From IMG/VR virus record IMGVR_UViG_3300027861_000207, positions 1-22,874 of that record: 22,874 nucleotides of DNA; one strand, written 5' to 3'. The number at the start of each line of letters is the position of its first letter. The first letter of the stretch is position 1. The stretch comes from a virus. This document shows positions 1 through 6,768 of this stretch, one piece after another. Made by a program: the position numbers and the translations under genes. The notes below the pieces were generated by a model. It was not told where the DNA came from. It saw nothing but the letters and a program-made list of their open reading frames with translations, and made no database searches.

Positions 1-1
1 C

Positions 2-202
2 AGCGTGCACCACTGCCGCCGCCCGTTCGCGGCGCAGGCATGGCTTGAGGCGACGCCGATAGATGACATCGGCATGCCGCCCACCGAGACGGAGCCGTGC
101 CCGGGGTGGGAGGCGAAGGAGGTGGACGGCAAGCCCCTATGCGCGGAGCATGGGTTCGACCCCTCGGACACGAGCGAGGATCCGTTCGGGGAGGTGGAGT
201 GA
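2..202 (+). CDS. Small zinc-binding protein, 5' end probably cut by the window
   Basis: The reading frame is open back to base 2, so the true start may lie upstream; the only start codon inside is a GTG at position 5. The visible 66 residues hold an HHC near the N-terminus and a late PLCAEH, a spacing seen in small phage treble-clef or zinc-ribbon proteins in which an early Cys pair is followed by a C-x2-H pair. The stop shares one base with the ATG of the next gene (TGATG), so the two are translationally coupled. The function is not recognised; zinc binding is inferred from the Cys/His pattern only. Confidence 0.5.
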   Translation, partial: SVHHCRRPFAAQAWLEATPIDDIGMPPTETEPCPGWEAKEVDGKPLCAEHGFDPSDTSEDPFGEVE

Positions 203-507
203 TGTCGTCTGCATACGCGGTACTGAGGGTTCGTGTGGAGCCAGCGGACTTCGACGATATGGCGGATTCCGACGAGGGACTGAGCCCCATCGAGTCCCCC
301 AGCCCGTTCACGCCGGGAGAGGTCATCATCTTCCAGGAGACCAAGGACGGCGTGGACACGGACAGGACGTGCCTCAAGCTCGTGAACGCGATCGTCCTCT
401 GCGACGATCCACACCACCGAGGACTGGCCGTCGCCCTGGTCTCGCTCTCGCCAGATCACGAGCGCATCGTGCGCGGGGCGATGGCACTGCAGGATGGTCA
501 GCCATGA
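202..507 (+). CDS. Hypothetical protein, possible DUF3850/ASCH-like fold
   Basis: This is a 101-residue protein. The ATG at 202 was chosen because it overlaps the previous stop and makes an ATGA junction with the next gene; a longer frame opens at 97 but would run through the upstream gene. The order of elements resembles small PUA/ASCH-like phage proteins (DUF3850): an opening strand with VEPADFD, a central F-x-PGE turn like the usual F-x-VGD, and a final strand AVALVSLS. The usual FEIRKND stretch is missing, so the assignment is weak. Such domains are thought to bind nucleic acid. Confidence 0.6.
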   Translation: MSSAYAVLRVRVEPADFDDMADSDEGLSPIESPSPFTPGEVIIFQETKDGVDTDRTCLKLVNAIVLCDDPHHRGLAVALVSLSPDHERIVRGAMALQDGQP

Positions 508-821
508 GCGACAACCAGGATTTCTACGACCGCATCGAACAGCACCTCGCAGCCGCCAAGAGGATGGCCAGGGATCAACTCGATGACCCGACGAACGATG
601 ATGTGCTGTCGCTGCTGCGGCAGATCTGCCTGGAGCAGAGCCGGCTGGTGATGGCGGCGGCGAAGAAGGCGGCGAAGAAGGCGGCGAAGAATCCCGCGAG
701 CAAGGCGGACACGGGCAGGGCAACGAAGGCGCATCAACGTGAGACGCACGTGACACCGCCTAGAATCGACGCCACCGCGCTACCCTTACGCGGGTATGCC
801 GAGAGCTACGATCGCGCTTAG
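504..821 (+). CDS. Hypothetical protein with a Lys/Ala-rich C-terminal half
   Basis: The product is 105 residues. The start at 504 overlaps the previous stop by four bases (ATGA). The N-terminal half is a predicted helical stretch with charged residues (DFYDRIEQHLAAAKRMARDQ). The middle holds an AAKKAAKKAAK tract, histone H1-like in composition, which could bind DNA non-specifically. No known family is recognised. The 21-base gap to the next gene and the low-complexity tail leave the exact C-terminus unremarkable. It belongs to the leftmost coupled cluster with the two genes before it. Confidence 0.6.
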   Translation: MSDNQDFYDRIEQHLAAAKRMARDQLDDPTNDDVLSLLRQICLEQSRLVMAAAKKAAKKAAKNPASKADTGRATKAHQRETHVTPPRIDATALPLRGYAESYDRA

Positions 822-842
822 GCGGCGGCTGGCATAGGTAGA

Positions 843-1247
843 ATGGCTGAAACGGGGGGATGGATAGGAGGGATCGTGGGAGATCGGAAGATCAGGAAGA
901 TGCTTGCGACGGTGACGATCGGCGAAGGGTACGACGGCACAGTGAACGACGCGTGGACGGCTCCCCCGGAAGTCGACGACATCATCGATCACCTGCTGGA
1001 GAGGCCGGTTGATGCGCTCGATGTCATGCGCGCGCTGTCAACCGCCAAGATCGCAGGACCATGGGAAGGCCCCGACTTCTTTGGCAGACATCATCGGGCG
1101 TGCGCCGAGGGAATCGCCGCGTGGGTGTACGACGGCGGTGGAGACTCGCAGCATATTTCCGGCTGCGTGACCGCGGCAACGAAGCATGCCGCCGATCGCG
1201 CCCTCAAGGCAGCAGGGTGGGTGCTTGCTGACGAGGTGCCGGAGTGA
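843..1247 (+). CDS. Hypothetical protein, paralogue of the 2967-3440 product
   Basis: From ATG 843 the product is 134 residues. A GTG at 876 is an alternative start, with AGGAGG about four bases upstream, better than the weak site before 843. Residues about 50-75 (HLLERP, then an AGPW motif) and the C-terminus (KHAAD, AL-x-AAGWVLAD) match the 2967-3440 protein closely, so the two are paralogues with a divergent middle. No domain family is recognised. The stop overlaps the GTG of the next gene (GTGA), which indicates coupling. Confidence 0.65.
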   Translation: MAETGGWIGGIVGDRKIRKMLATVTIGEGYDGTVNDAWTAPPEVDDIIDHLLERPVDALDVMRALSTAKIAGPWEGPDFFGRHHRACAEGIAAWVYDGGGDSQHISGCVTAATKHAADRALKAAGWVLADEVPE

Positions 1248-1444
1248 TCCGCCGATCGCCACCAAAGATCCGAACACAGCCCTACGTCATCACCACGAGG
1301 AAGCGAGACGGCGGCAACGCCTACGCCACAGGGGCGGCGACGTATGCAGGGGCGCTCGCGAGGATCGCCATGATCCGAAGGTGGTACCCAAGGACGGAGA
1401 CGGAGATCGAGCACGGCAGCGGCGAGCAAGGGAGGCTGTTTTGA
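1244..1444 (+). CDS. Small basic hypothetical protein
   Basis: The product is 66 residues and starts at a GTG that overlaps the previous stop as GTGA. It ends at a TTGA junction with the RusA-like gene. The protein is rich in Arg and Tyr and has a YATGAATYAGALARI segment followed by a basic stretch. No family is recognised. Its place between two coupled genes, with no gap on either side, is the main support for its being real. Confidence 0.55.
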   Translation: MIRRSPPKIRTQPYVITTRKRDGGNAYATGAATYAGALARIAMIRRWYPRTETEIEHGSGEQGRLF

Positions 1445-1959
1445 TCCGCATCACCGTACCAGGAGAGGCCCGCCCGTGGAGAGCTTCGCAGACCGTCAGC
1501 AAGGGCGGACGCACGTGGACCCACCGAGAGGATGGCCAGGAGGAACAAGAGCACCACGTCAGGCACTACGCAAGCGAGGCCATGGAAGGCCACGAGATCA
1601 TGGAGGGGCCGGTCGTGCTGTCGATCACGATCTACCGTGCTCGAGGGCTGAAAAGCATGTCGGGTGTCAAGCGAGACGCGGCGCTGTACGACCTCGTGAG
1701 GCCGACGACGCGGCCGGACTCCACCAACTTGTGTAAGGCGATCGAGGACGGGCTGTCCGGCGTGGTGTTCGTGGACGACTCGCAGGTGGTGGAGACGACG
1801 ATCCGCAAGCGGTACGGGATGCCGCCGAAGGTGATGATCAGCGCGAAGGAATGGGAGCCGGATACATGGAGGCTGTTCGACTTCGAGCGCAAGGGCAAGC
1901 GCTGGGCATCGTGGCTATTGAAGAACCTCCCATCGTGGCTCACGGTTCCAGATGCCTGA
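1441..1959 (+). CDS. rusA: RusA-family Holliday junction resolvase
   Basis: RusA endonucleases cut four-way DNA junctions during phage recombination and before packaging. The TTG at 1441 is taken as the start because AGGGAGG lies five bases upstream and the TTGA overlaps the previous stop; the protein then opens IRITVPGEARPW, the usual first strand of RusA. It has 172 residues, somewhat longer than E. coli RusA (about 120). The catalytic block at 91-117 reads RPDSTNL-CK, then EDGL and FVDDSQV. Asp93, Lys99 and the Asp112-Asp113 pair are present. The position matching the second metal-binding Asp (Asp72 in E. coli RusA) is Thr95, as I recall for many phage relatives. Residues 20-60 are a charged insert. 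Confidence 0.85.
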   Translation: MIRITVPGEARPWRASQTVSKGGRTWTHREDGQEEQEHHVRHYASEAMEGHEIMEGPVVLSITIYRARGLKSMSGVKRDAALYDLVRPTTRPDSTNLCKAIEDGLSGVVFVDDSQVVETTIRKRYGMPPKVMISAKEWEPDTWRLFDFERKGKRWASWLLKNLPSWLTVPDA

Positions 1960-2383
1960 GTGCCGCACCGCCGCCCGCTGCCCATGCTGGCGACAACACC
2001 ACGACGAGAAGACCCAGGTGCTGCACATCGTGCTCGATCTCGCCCTGCTGAACCTGGATCGCATGTACGACATCCGCAACCCCGTACGCGCCCCCGATGG
2101 AGGATGGTGGGGACGGTGGGATACCGACGGCACCGAGATCGCGATCGTGCCGGATCGGTTCAAGGCGGAGTTAGACGATCGTGGCATCGAGTGGATGCCG
2201 ATCATGCGTCGGCTCAAGATCGAATCGTGGGCGACGATGACGGACTCCACGTGGTGCAGCCCTGTTAGGATCGGCGATCAGCGTAAGAGGTGCGCACGCT
2301 TCCCGATGGAGGCATTCATCGAGGCGTTGGATGCAAATCCAAACACGCTTCGTGAGCCTCGCGCACGCGCCCGCGCCCTGTAA
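1952..2383 (+). CDS. Hypothetical protein
   Basis: The product is 143 residues; its ATG lies eight bases inside the end of the RusA-like gene. The N-terminus has CRTAARCPCW with three Cys and then HH, which could bind a metal. Residues 30-75 look like alternating strands rich in Trp and Asp (GGWWGRWDTDGTEIAIV). The C-terminus is Arg-rich. No family is recognised. It is the last gene of the first cluster, followed by the only sizeable non-coding gap on the left side. Confidence 0.6.
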   Translation: MPECRTAARCPCWRQHHDEKTQVLHIVLDLALLNLDRMYDIRNPVRAPDGGWWGRWDTDGTEIAIVPDRFKAELDDRGIEWMPIMRRLKIESWATMTDSTWCSPVRIGDQRKRCARFPMEAFIEALDANPNTLREPRARARAL

Positions 2384-2676
2384 CTAGTCACATACCAAGC
2401 ACCTATGTCCTAGGATCGGAGCTATGGCTTCTCTAAAGGCAGCGTTCCGAGGGATCGGAGTTAAGAGGGGTGAGAACCAAGGAATGCCGCGCACGCCCGG
2501 CATACCATCCCCTTCACGCGCGCGAGGCATCGCCCCTTTCTTGCGCCGATCTTGCACCTGCTGCGATCCCCGTGGTAGCGTGCTCACGAGTGGCCGATCA
2601 ACCGACTTCACCCCGTCGTCTGCCGTCTCCCAAGGTCACTCATCCTTGGCGGGCGGCGGGGTGCGTTGGAGGGCAT
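2384..2676. other. Non-coding gap with short repeats, possible control region
   Basis: No convincing gene lies in these 293 bases. They hold a near-identical 12-base direct repeat, GGATCGGAGCTA at 2413-2424 and GGATCGGAGTTA at 2452-2463. There are also two 6-bp hairpins with 8-base loops: ATGCCG/CGGCAT at 2484-2503 and CCAAGG/CCTTGG at 2630-2649. A TAGGAT at 2411-2416 could act as a -10 box, but no clear -35 accompanies it. The gap separates two runs of coupled genes, so a promoter for the downstream run is plausible. No T-rich terminator is visible. Confidence 0.35.
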
Positions 2677-2970
2677 ATGCCGGTAGATGACGGGTGGAGC
2701 GAGGACGGCGACTCGTACAGCCGGATCGGACAGGATGACGACGGCGGGCTAGTGAAGCGCCTCGGGCCGGGATACATCGAGTATCTAGACGCCGACGAGA
2801 TCCGGGCAGCATTCGACCGCCGCGACGCTCGGATCGCCGAGTTGGAGGCAGCGCTGGACGGCTCGCTGAGAGAGGGTGAACCGTGCCCGTGGTGCGGTAA
2901 GCGTCGTGATCCTCACCACGCGGAGTGCCCGACTGCCGCCCTCATGGGTTGGGGAGTGGAGACGCCATGA
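2677..2970 (+). CDS. Small acidic protein with a C-terminal zinc-binding motif
   Basis: The product is 97 residues. The start at 2677 was chosen because TTGGAGGG lies just upstream and the frame before it has no coding character. Residues 45-70 (DADEIRAAFDRRDARIAELEAAL) look like a short coiled coil. They are followed by CPWCGKRRDPHHAECP, a C-x2-C-x6-HH-x2-C cluster that probably binds zinc. This layout is common among small phage proteins of unknown role. The stop overlaps the next ATG by four bases. Confidence 0.7.
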   Translation: MPVDDGWSEDGDSYSRIGQDDDGGLVKRLGPGYIEYLDADEIRAAFDRRDARIAELEAALDGSLREGEPCPWCGKRRDPHHAECPTAALMGWGVETP

Positions 2971-3440
2971 GCGACGAACGCACCCTCACAACCCTGTGCC
3001 GCCGCCTTGACGCCGATCACGCCCTCGACGTTGACGCGGTGGACCCGACGCCCGCCGACATCGTGGCGCACCTGCTGGAGCGGCCTGACGATGCTTGGGA
3101 GGTGCTGCTGCAGCTTGCCGGGCGTGTGGCGGGGCCGTGGGTGGACGAGACGATCCCCCGCGGGGAGATCATGCGCCGCTACCGATACGGAACAACATGG
3201 CTACTTATCGAGGCCGAGTCGCTACCGGCCGGATTCGTCGACGTGAATTCATACGCAGGTAAACGCCCTGCGGTGCAGCATGACAGCATGGCCGACGCCA
3301 AACACGCCGCCGACGCCGCCCTCACCGCCGCCGGGTGGGTGCTCGCGGACAAGGAGATCATCGGCCGCACCATCGACCACGGCGCTACCGGCGCACTCGC
3401 CCCCACCTGCGGGCCTCGGTTCGGGGCGGACGATGACTAG
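2967..3440 (+). CDS. Hypothetical protein, paralogue of the 843-1247 product
   Basis: The product is 157 residues; the start at 2967 forms an ATGA overlap. It shares HLLERP, AGPW and the C-terminal KHAAD/AAGWVLAD blocks with the 843-1247 protein. It has a longer middle (about residues 60-100, with several Tyr and Trp) and an extra tail of about 28 residues after the shared block. The conserved ends with a variable middle suggest one fold with a changed recognition part. No database family is recognised. It is coupled to the zinc-ribbon gene downstream, whose ATG lies inside its last codons. Confidence 0.65.
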   Translation: MSDERTLTTLCRRLDADHALDVDAVDPTPADIVAHLLERPDDAWEVLLQLAGRVAGPWVDETIPRGEIMRRYRYGTTWLLIEAESLPAGFVDVNSYAGKRPAVQHDSMADAKHAADAALTAAGWVLADKEIIGRTIDHGATGALAPTCGPRFGADDD

Positions 3441-3711
3441 TTGCCCCGACTGCGGTTCCCCGCTGATCTCCATCGGCCCGCTTGTGGAGTGCACAGGCTG
3501 CGCCTACGGATGGGAGTCCGACGGCCCGATGACCGGCGAGACGAAGGACGCGATCGGTGGATTTGTCGCGTATCTGCAGGCCCTGAGCCTTCGCCAGCGA
3601 CGCGACGCCATGCTGGAGCTACTCGACCACGCGTGCCAGCGCTGCGGCTCTGAGCTGCCGAAGTGGGGGCCGTGCGAGGTGTGCGGGCAGTTGCGGCCGG
3701 ATGACGAATGA
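3433..3711 (+). CDS. Double zinc-ribbon protein
   Basis: The product is 92 residues. It has one Cys knuckle pair at each end: CPDCG with CTGC in the first 25 residues, and CQRCG with CEVCG in the last 25. A helical linker lies between (about residues 36-65, KDAIGGFVAYLQALSLRQRRDAMLELLDHA). Two C-x2-C ribbons around a helix are typical of small nucleic-acid- or protein-binding adaptors; the target is unknown. The ATG at 3433 overlaps the previous gene's end by eight bases, and the stop overlaps the next ATG by four. Confidence 0.7.
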   Translation: MTSCPDCGSPLISIGPLVECTGCAYGWESDGPMTGETKDAIGGFVAYLQALSLRQRRDAMLELLDHACQRCGSELPKWGPCEVCGQLRPDDE

Positions 3712-4013
3712 CCCTCCCCACCCTCACAACCCACCCCCGCTACCTCGCCCTCCCATGGGCCGGGTGCCTCGCGGTCAAGATCAGCAAGTCCAGCGACGCG
3801 CCGTTCGTGCCTGACATCGACTCACCAGCCTTCCTCGGCCTGATCGCTGCCGAGATCGTGGCATGCGGGGGCACGGTCGATCCTCACTTCCGCGGCAACG
3901 TCATGGCGTTGGACCTGCTGGAGCTGTGGCGGTTGGAGGACATCAAAGACACGTGGCTTGAGCGGCTGGCGGCGCGGAAGGCGGCTAGGAAGCCGGTTGC
4001 TGCGCGCGGGTAG
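3708..4013 (+). CDS. Hypothetical protein, last rightward gene before the leftward island
   Basis: The product is 101 residues and starts in an ATGA overlap. It opens with TLTTHPRYLALPWAGCLAVKI, continues with a helical middle and ends with an Arg/Lys/Ala-rich tail (RLAARKAARKP). No family is recognised. It meets the HNH endonuclease gene tail to tail with a 54-base gap. I see no strong terminator in that gap. Confidence 0.6.
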   Translation: MTLPTLTTHPRYLALPWAGCLAVKISKSSDAPFVPDIDSPAFLGLIAAEIVACGGTVDPHFRGNVMALDLLELWRLEDIKDTWLERLAARKAARKPVAARG

Positions 4014-4067
4014 CTACTCCACCATCTCCCACACGAAGTCAAGCATCGCCATGCACTCGGCCCTGCG

Positions 4068-4580
4068 CTACGGCAGATGGCGCCATGTTCTGCGTTTCCT
4101 GATGCCGGAGATGGCGCTCGGTGTAATTCCGAACCTTTTTGACAGCGCGACCCCCGTCTCATTAGACGCCCGAATCTCAAGAACCTGCGCTTCGTTCAAT
4201 TTCGCGGTAAAACTCTTCTCCCCACGCAGCGAAGTGCCGTGCCGCACCCTGTCCTCTCCGTTTTCCTTCAACGTTCCCCACGCGAGATTATGGGGAACGT
4301 TGTTGGTTTGCTGGCCGTCGAGATGACGAAGCACAAGGCCAGTTGGCCTCGGGCATATGAAAGCCTCAGCTACCAAGGACGCGACTGATACAGATCTTCC
4401 TCTTTTTCTTTTGTCGCGCAGCCCTGCCCTCAAGTAGCCATGGCCAACAAACAGGGTTAGCATGTGGGGGGAGGTGGCCCTCTCGTTTCCTGGGCCGTAT
4501 CTGTTCCACGACCGAACACGCCCGATGCTGCTGACTTCGTACAGCGGCCATCCGACTGCTTCTCTCCAATCCTCTTCCAT
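4068..4580 (-). CDS. NUMOD4-HNH homing-type endonuclease
   Basis: This 170-residue protein has the build of a free-standing phage homing endonuclease, which cuts a target lacking the gene and so spreads itself. The N-terminus (EDWREAVGWPLYEVSSIGRV) is a NUMOD4 DNA-binding motif. Residues about 82-107 carry the HNH core (RHLDGQQTNN, then NLAWGT and KEN). Residues 127-169 are an HTH module ending in RTWRHL. The start at 4580 was preferred over a longer frame to 4688 because GGAGG lies seven bases upstream. It has its own promoter (4677-4685) and a hairpin in the leader, as expected for an inserted mobile gene. Confidence 0.85.
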   Translation of the reverse strand: MEEDWREAVGWPLYEVSSIGRVRSWNRYGPGNERATSPHMLTLFVGHGYLRAGLRDKRKRGRSVSVASLVAEAFICPRPTGLVLRHLDGQQTNNVPHNLAWGTLKENGEDRVRHGTSLRGEKSFTAKLNEAQVLEIRASNETGVALSKRFGITPSAISGIRKRRTWRHLP

Positions 4581-4597
4581 GCCAACCTCCACACCCC

Positions 4598-4637
4598 CGC
4601 CTTGGGTTGCGTTGAACCCAGGAGATTCCCCAAGGCG
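4598..4637 (-). promoter_or_regulatory. Leader hairpin before the HNH gene
   Basis: A perfect 9-bp inverted repeat, CGCCTTGGG at 4598-4606 and CCCAAGGCG at 4629-4637, encloses a 22-base loop. In the leftward transcript the hairpin ends seven bases before the ribosome binding site GGAGG (4586-4590, plus-strand positions). It could shield the translation start or block read-through from upstream genes. Homing endonuclease genes of T4-type phages are known to carry such hairpins; the same role here is inference. Confidence 0.5.
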
Positions 4638-4676
4638 AGGATGGGAGTAGACGGTTAACTGATTCAACGCAGAACC

Positions 4677-4685
4677 ATCATAGCA
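4677..4685 (-). promoter_or_regulatory. Extended -10 promoter for the HNH gene
   Basis: On the minus strand the sequence reads TGCTATGAT: a TATGAT -10 box (5/6 match to TATAAT) preceded by the TGN extension. No good -35 is seen, which extended -10 promoters tolerate. Transcription would start near 4670, about 90 bases before the HNH start. The same 12 bases (plus strand CCATCATAGCAC, 4675-4686) recur at 19342-19353 before another leftward gene. Confidence 0.55.
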
Positions 4686-4706
4686 CACCGCCTGCGTGCT
4701 TTACGC

Positions 4707-5078
4707 CTAGAGGTTCCCCATCATCCCGCTCGCGTACCATGCGAGTTGTACGCACTCCGCATTGTCCCTCGCTTCCGGTGGAGTCGTCGCGTAGCACCAC
4801 GCCTCGTCGCCTTCATCCAACTCACCGACACGCCGGTTGCAGTCGGCGTACACGTCGTTCCACGTCTCGCACGGCTCAACCTCGGCCATGGGGAACACGC
4901 TGCCGTCGTCGCCCGGCCGGTAGTCGTCTTCGGCATAGCAGTACATCGCCGTGTGGTTGTCCTCCCACGTGCCCTCGCAGGTGACCCACAGATCCGCGAA
5001 GGCCGCGCACCTGCGCTCGCAGTCGTTGGAGTAGCAGCCCGCGAGGGTGGCGATCAGGATCAAGGGTAGGTAGCGCAT
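4707..5078 (-). CDS. Cys-rich lipoprotein
   Basis: This 123-residue protein begins MRYLPLILIATLAGC, a short signal peptide ending in an LAGC lipobox, so it should be exported, lipidated at Cys15 and held in a membrane. Eight further Cys are spread over the rest of the chain (about residues 20, 24, 34, 47, 69, 80, 94, 108), enough for four disulfides in the periplasm. The mature part is acidic. AGGAGGG lies four bases before the ATG. Phage lipoproteins can act in superinfection exclusion or receptor masking, but no such family is recognised here. It follows the amidotransferase gene by 39 bases and is probably co-transcribed with it. Confidence 0.8.
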   Translation of the reverse strand: MRYLPLILIATLAGCYSNDCERRCAAFADLWVTCEGTWEDNHTAMYCYAEDDYRPGDDGSVFPMAEVEPCETWNDVYADCNRRVGELDEGDEAWCYATTPPEARDNAECVQLAWYASGMMGNL

Positions 5079-5117
5079 GAGGCCCTCCTGTATGGATGTT
5101 ACACGATGCGGCCGGGA

Positions 5118-6356
5118 TTATTCCGTCACCACGTGCCGCAGCCTGTCACCGTCCCACAGATGCGGCGATCGGAACCCGGCCGCCAGCTCATGCAGGTAGC
5201 CTCGCGACATCTCAGGCACCTCGAGAGCCGCGAACGCCTCGGGCATCTCACCACGCCTCACGGACAGGTACGCCATCACGTCGTCGGCGAAGCGCTCCGG
5301 CCACTCGTGGTCGAACCGCCGCACCAGCGCCACGCCCTCGGCCCGGGTGATGTCCCCGCTGCGGATCTCCTGGGATGCGTCGTACGTGGCCCGGCCGATG
5401 CCGAATTTCACGCGCGTCGTCCAGTAGTGGAAGTCGTCGATCTTGTCGTCGATGGAGTTGTACTTGCTGTAGGTGCCCGGCGTGCGTTCCGGTGACGCCT
5501 CGAATCCGCCGTGCTTGACCGCGTAGTAGTACGCCGACTGCGGGTGCCATCGCAGGTAGTAGCCGAGGTAATGCACGTCCACGCCGCCCGCGTCGAGGGC
5601 ATCGGGATCGGCTGGGAGGTACGGGGCCAGGTTCGATCCTCGCACGCCGTACCGCTCGCCGAGTTCGGCCACGGACACGCCCGACAGGTAGACGTCCCGG
5701 GGATCGGTGGCGGTGAAGTACCTGTGACTGCGCACCGCCGTCTCCGTGTCGATCTGCGGGTTGCCGTACTCCGCCTCGTTCTCGCCGTAGAACACGAGCC
5801 GCAGCCCGTGCTGCAGCGCCACCTTGGGAGCAAGCGCCTTCTGCCCGACGATGAACGGCTGAAACGGGTGGAACAGGTGCTGCACGGCCAGCCGCGTGAG
5901 CAGCCGGTGCACGCGCCCGTTCGGCGTGTAGAGGATGTTGTCGATGCCGGAGTGAATCCACCGTTGGAAGTTGGCCCACCCCCACGGCGTGTACATGTGC
6001 GGCGCCCACGTCACGGTCAACGGGTGCATGCCGTAGACGGTGCTGAGCACGTGCGAGGCGTAGAAACTGTCCTTCCCCCCCGATCCCGGGCACAGGCAGT
6101 CGTAGGAGCCGTCTGCGCTGCGGTACCGATCGCACAGATCCCGCAACTCGCGGTCACGCTCGGCCCAGTCGGTGAGCGCCTTCGCCTCGGCCACGCGGCA
6201 CGCATCGCACACGCCCTCGTCGTCTAGGTGGATCGTGTCCTTGCGGCTGTCGGCGGTGTGCTGGAATTCCACCGCGGAGTTGGGCCGCTGGTTTGAGATG
6301 ACGCAGCGGGTGCAAAATTGGACGTCAGGCGGTAGGCCGTACAGGGTCTCTGTCAT
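5118..6356 (-). CDS. N-acetyl sugar amidotransferase (PseA/WbpG type)
   Basis: This 412-residue enzyme belongs to the PP-loop ATP pyrophosphatase group that converts an N-acetyl group on a nucleotide sugar or sugar acid to an acetamidino group (WbpG/PseA, TIGR03573-like). The N-terminus has two Cys pairs, C15-x2-C18 and C50-x2-C53, a likely zinc site. Residues 90-99 read PGSGGKDSFY, the PP-loop that binds ATP. The next block (VTWAPHMYTPWGWANFQRW) is typical of the family. The length fits known members (about 370-410). GGGAGAGG lies seven bases before the ATG. It is unusual in a phage and suggests modification of a surface glycan; the partner that supplies ammonia (a HisH-like protein) is not in the window. 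Confidence 0.88.
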   Translation of the reverse strand: MTETLYGLPPDVQFCTRCVISNQRPNSAVEFQHTADSRKDTIHLDDEGVCDACRVAEAKALTDWAERDRELRDLCDRYRSADGSYDCLCPGSGGKDSFYASHVLSTVYGMHPLTVTWAPHMYTPWGWANFQRWIHSGIDNILYTPNGRVHRLLTRLAVQHLFHPFQPFIVGQKALAPKVALQHGLRLVFYGENEAEYGNPQIDTETAVRSHRYFTATDPRDVYLSGVSVAELGERYGVRGSNLAPYLPADPDALDAGGVDVHYLGYYLRWHPQSAYYYAVKHGGFEASPERTPGTYSKYNSIDDKIDDFHYWTTRVKFGIGRATYDASQEIRSGDITRAEGVALVRRFDHEWPERFADDVMAYLSVRRGEMPEAFAALEVPEMSRGYLHELAAGFRSPHLWDGDRLRHVVTE

Positions 6357-6768
6357 GTCGATACCTCTCCCACCTCACCCGCTGCCGGGCGGCGAATTCA
6401 CCATCACAGATCGAGCACCGCGCGCGTCGATGCGGGGCGGCCTCTGTCGGCTGTGTGAGCGCAACCCCATGAACGGCGCAGTGGGTACGCTTCCGCAGCC
6501 TTCGCGCCTCGATGCCGAGCCCGTGGGCATGCTTGCGCCACCCATGGGCGTGCGCGCAGCCTCGACACGTCCAGCCAATCACGGGCGAGTAATCCTCACC
6601 CCACGCCGCGGTAAGCGCCATCCGCTCGCACGTCGCGCTTCTGCCGCACTCGCATCGGAACCGCAGCTCCAGCGCCGTCAGCGCCTCACGTGGCCCGACG
6701 CGGTAGCGGTCGCGCTTGAGGGTGCACGGGCGCTCGTTGCCGTGGATGTCGAGGCGTAGGCGGGTCAT
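6325..6768 (-). CDS. Cys/His-rich hypothetical protein
   Basis: The product is 147 residues. It starts in an ATGA overlap with the gene before it and overlaps the start of the amidotransferase gene by 32 bases. Four Cys pairs or groups are visible: CECG, a CRGC with HAHGWRKHAHG after it, a CAVHG and a final CSIC. Together they suggest one or two zinc-binding folds. The chain is Arg-rich, which would fit nucleic-acid binding. No family is recognised. Its place in the leftward operon puts it under the control region at 7086-7147. Confidence 0.6.
   Translation of the reverse strand: MTRLRLDIHGNERPCTLKRDRYRVGPREALTALELRFRCECGRSATCERMALTAAWGEDYSPVIGWTCRGCAHAHGWRKHAHGLGIEARRLRKRTHCAVHGVALTQPTEAAPHRRARCSICDGEFAARQRVRWERYRHDRDPVRPTA

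Noticed and set aside
654-700. Lys/Ala codon repeats (gcggcgaagaag type) as a tandem DNA repeat
   Set aside because: It is explained by the AAKK repeats of the 504-821 protein and is too short and irregular to be a separate element.
2424-2690. 88-codon rightward frame in the gap before 2677
   Set aside because: The ribosome site is only two bases from the ATG, the product is an unstructured Ser/Arg/Pro mix, and it overlaps the well-supported gene at 2677.
5511-6227. Long rightward frame opposite the amidotransferase gene
   Set aside because: It mirrors a clear enzyme gene; its Val/Arg-rich product has no motif and no ribosome site. It is a by-product of high GC.
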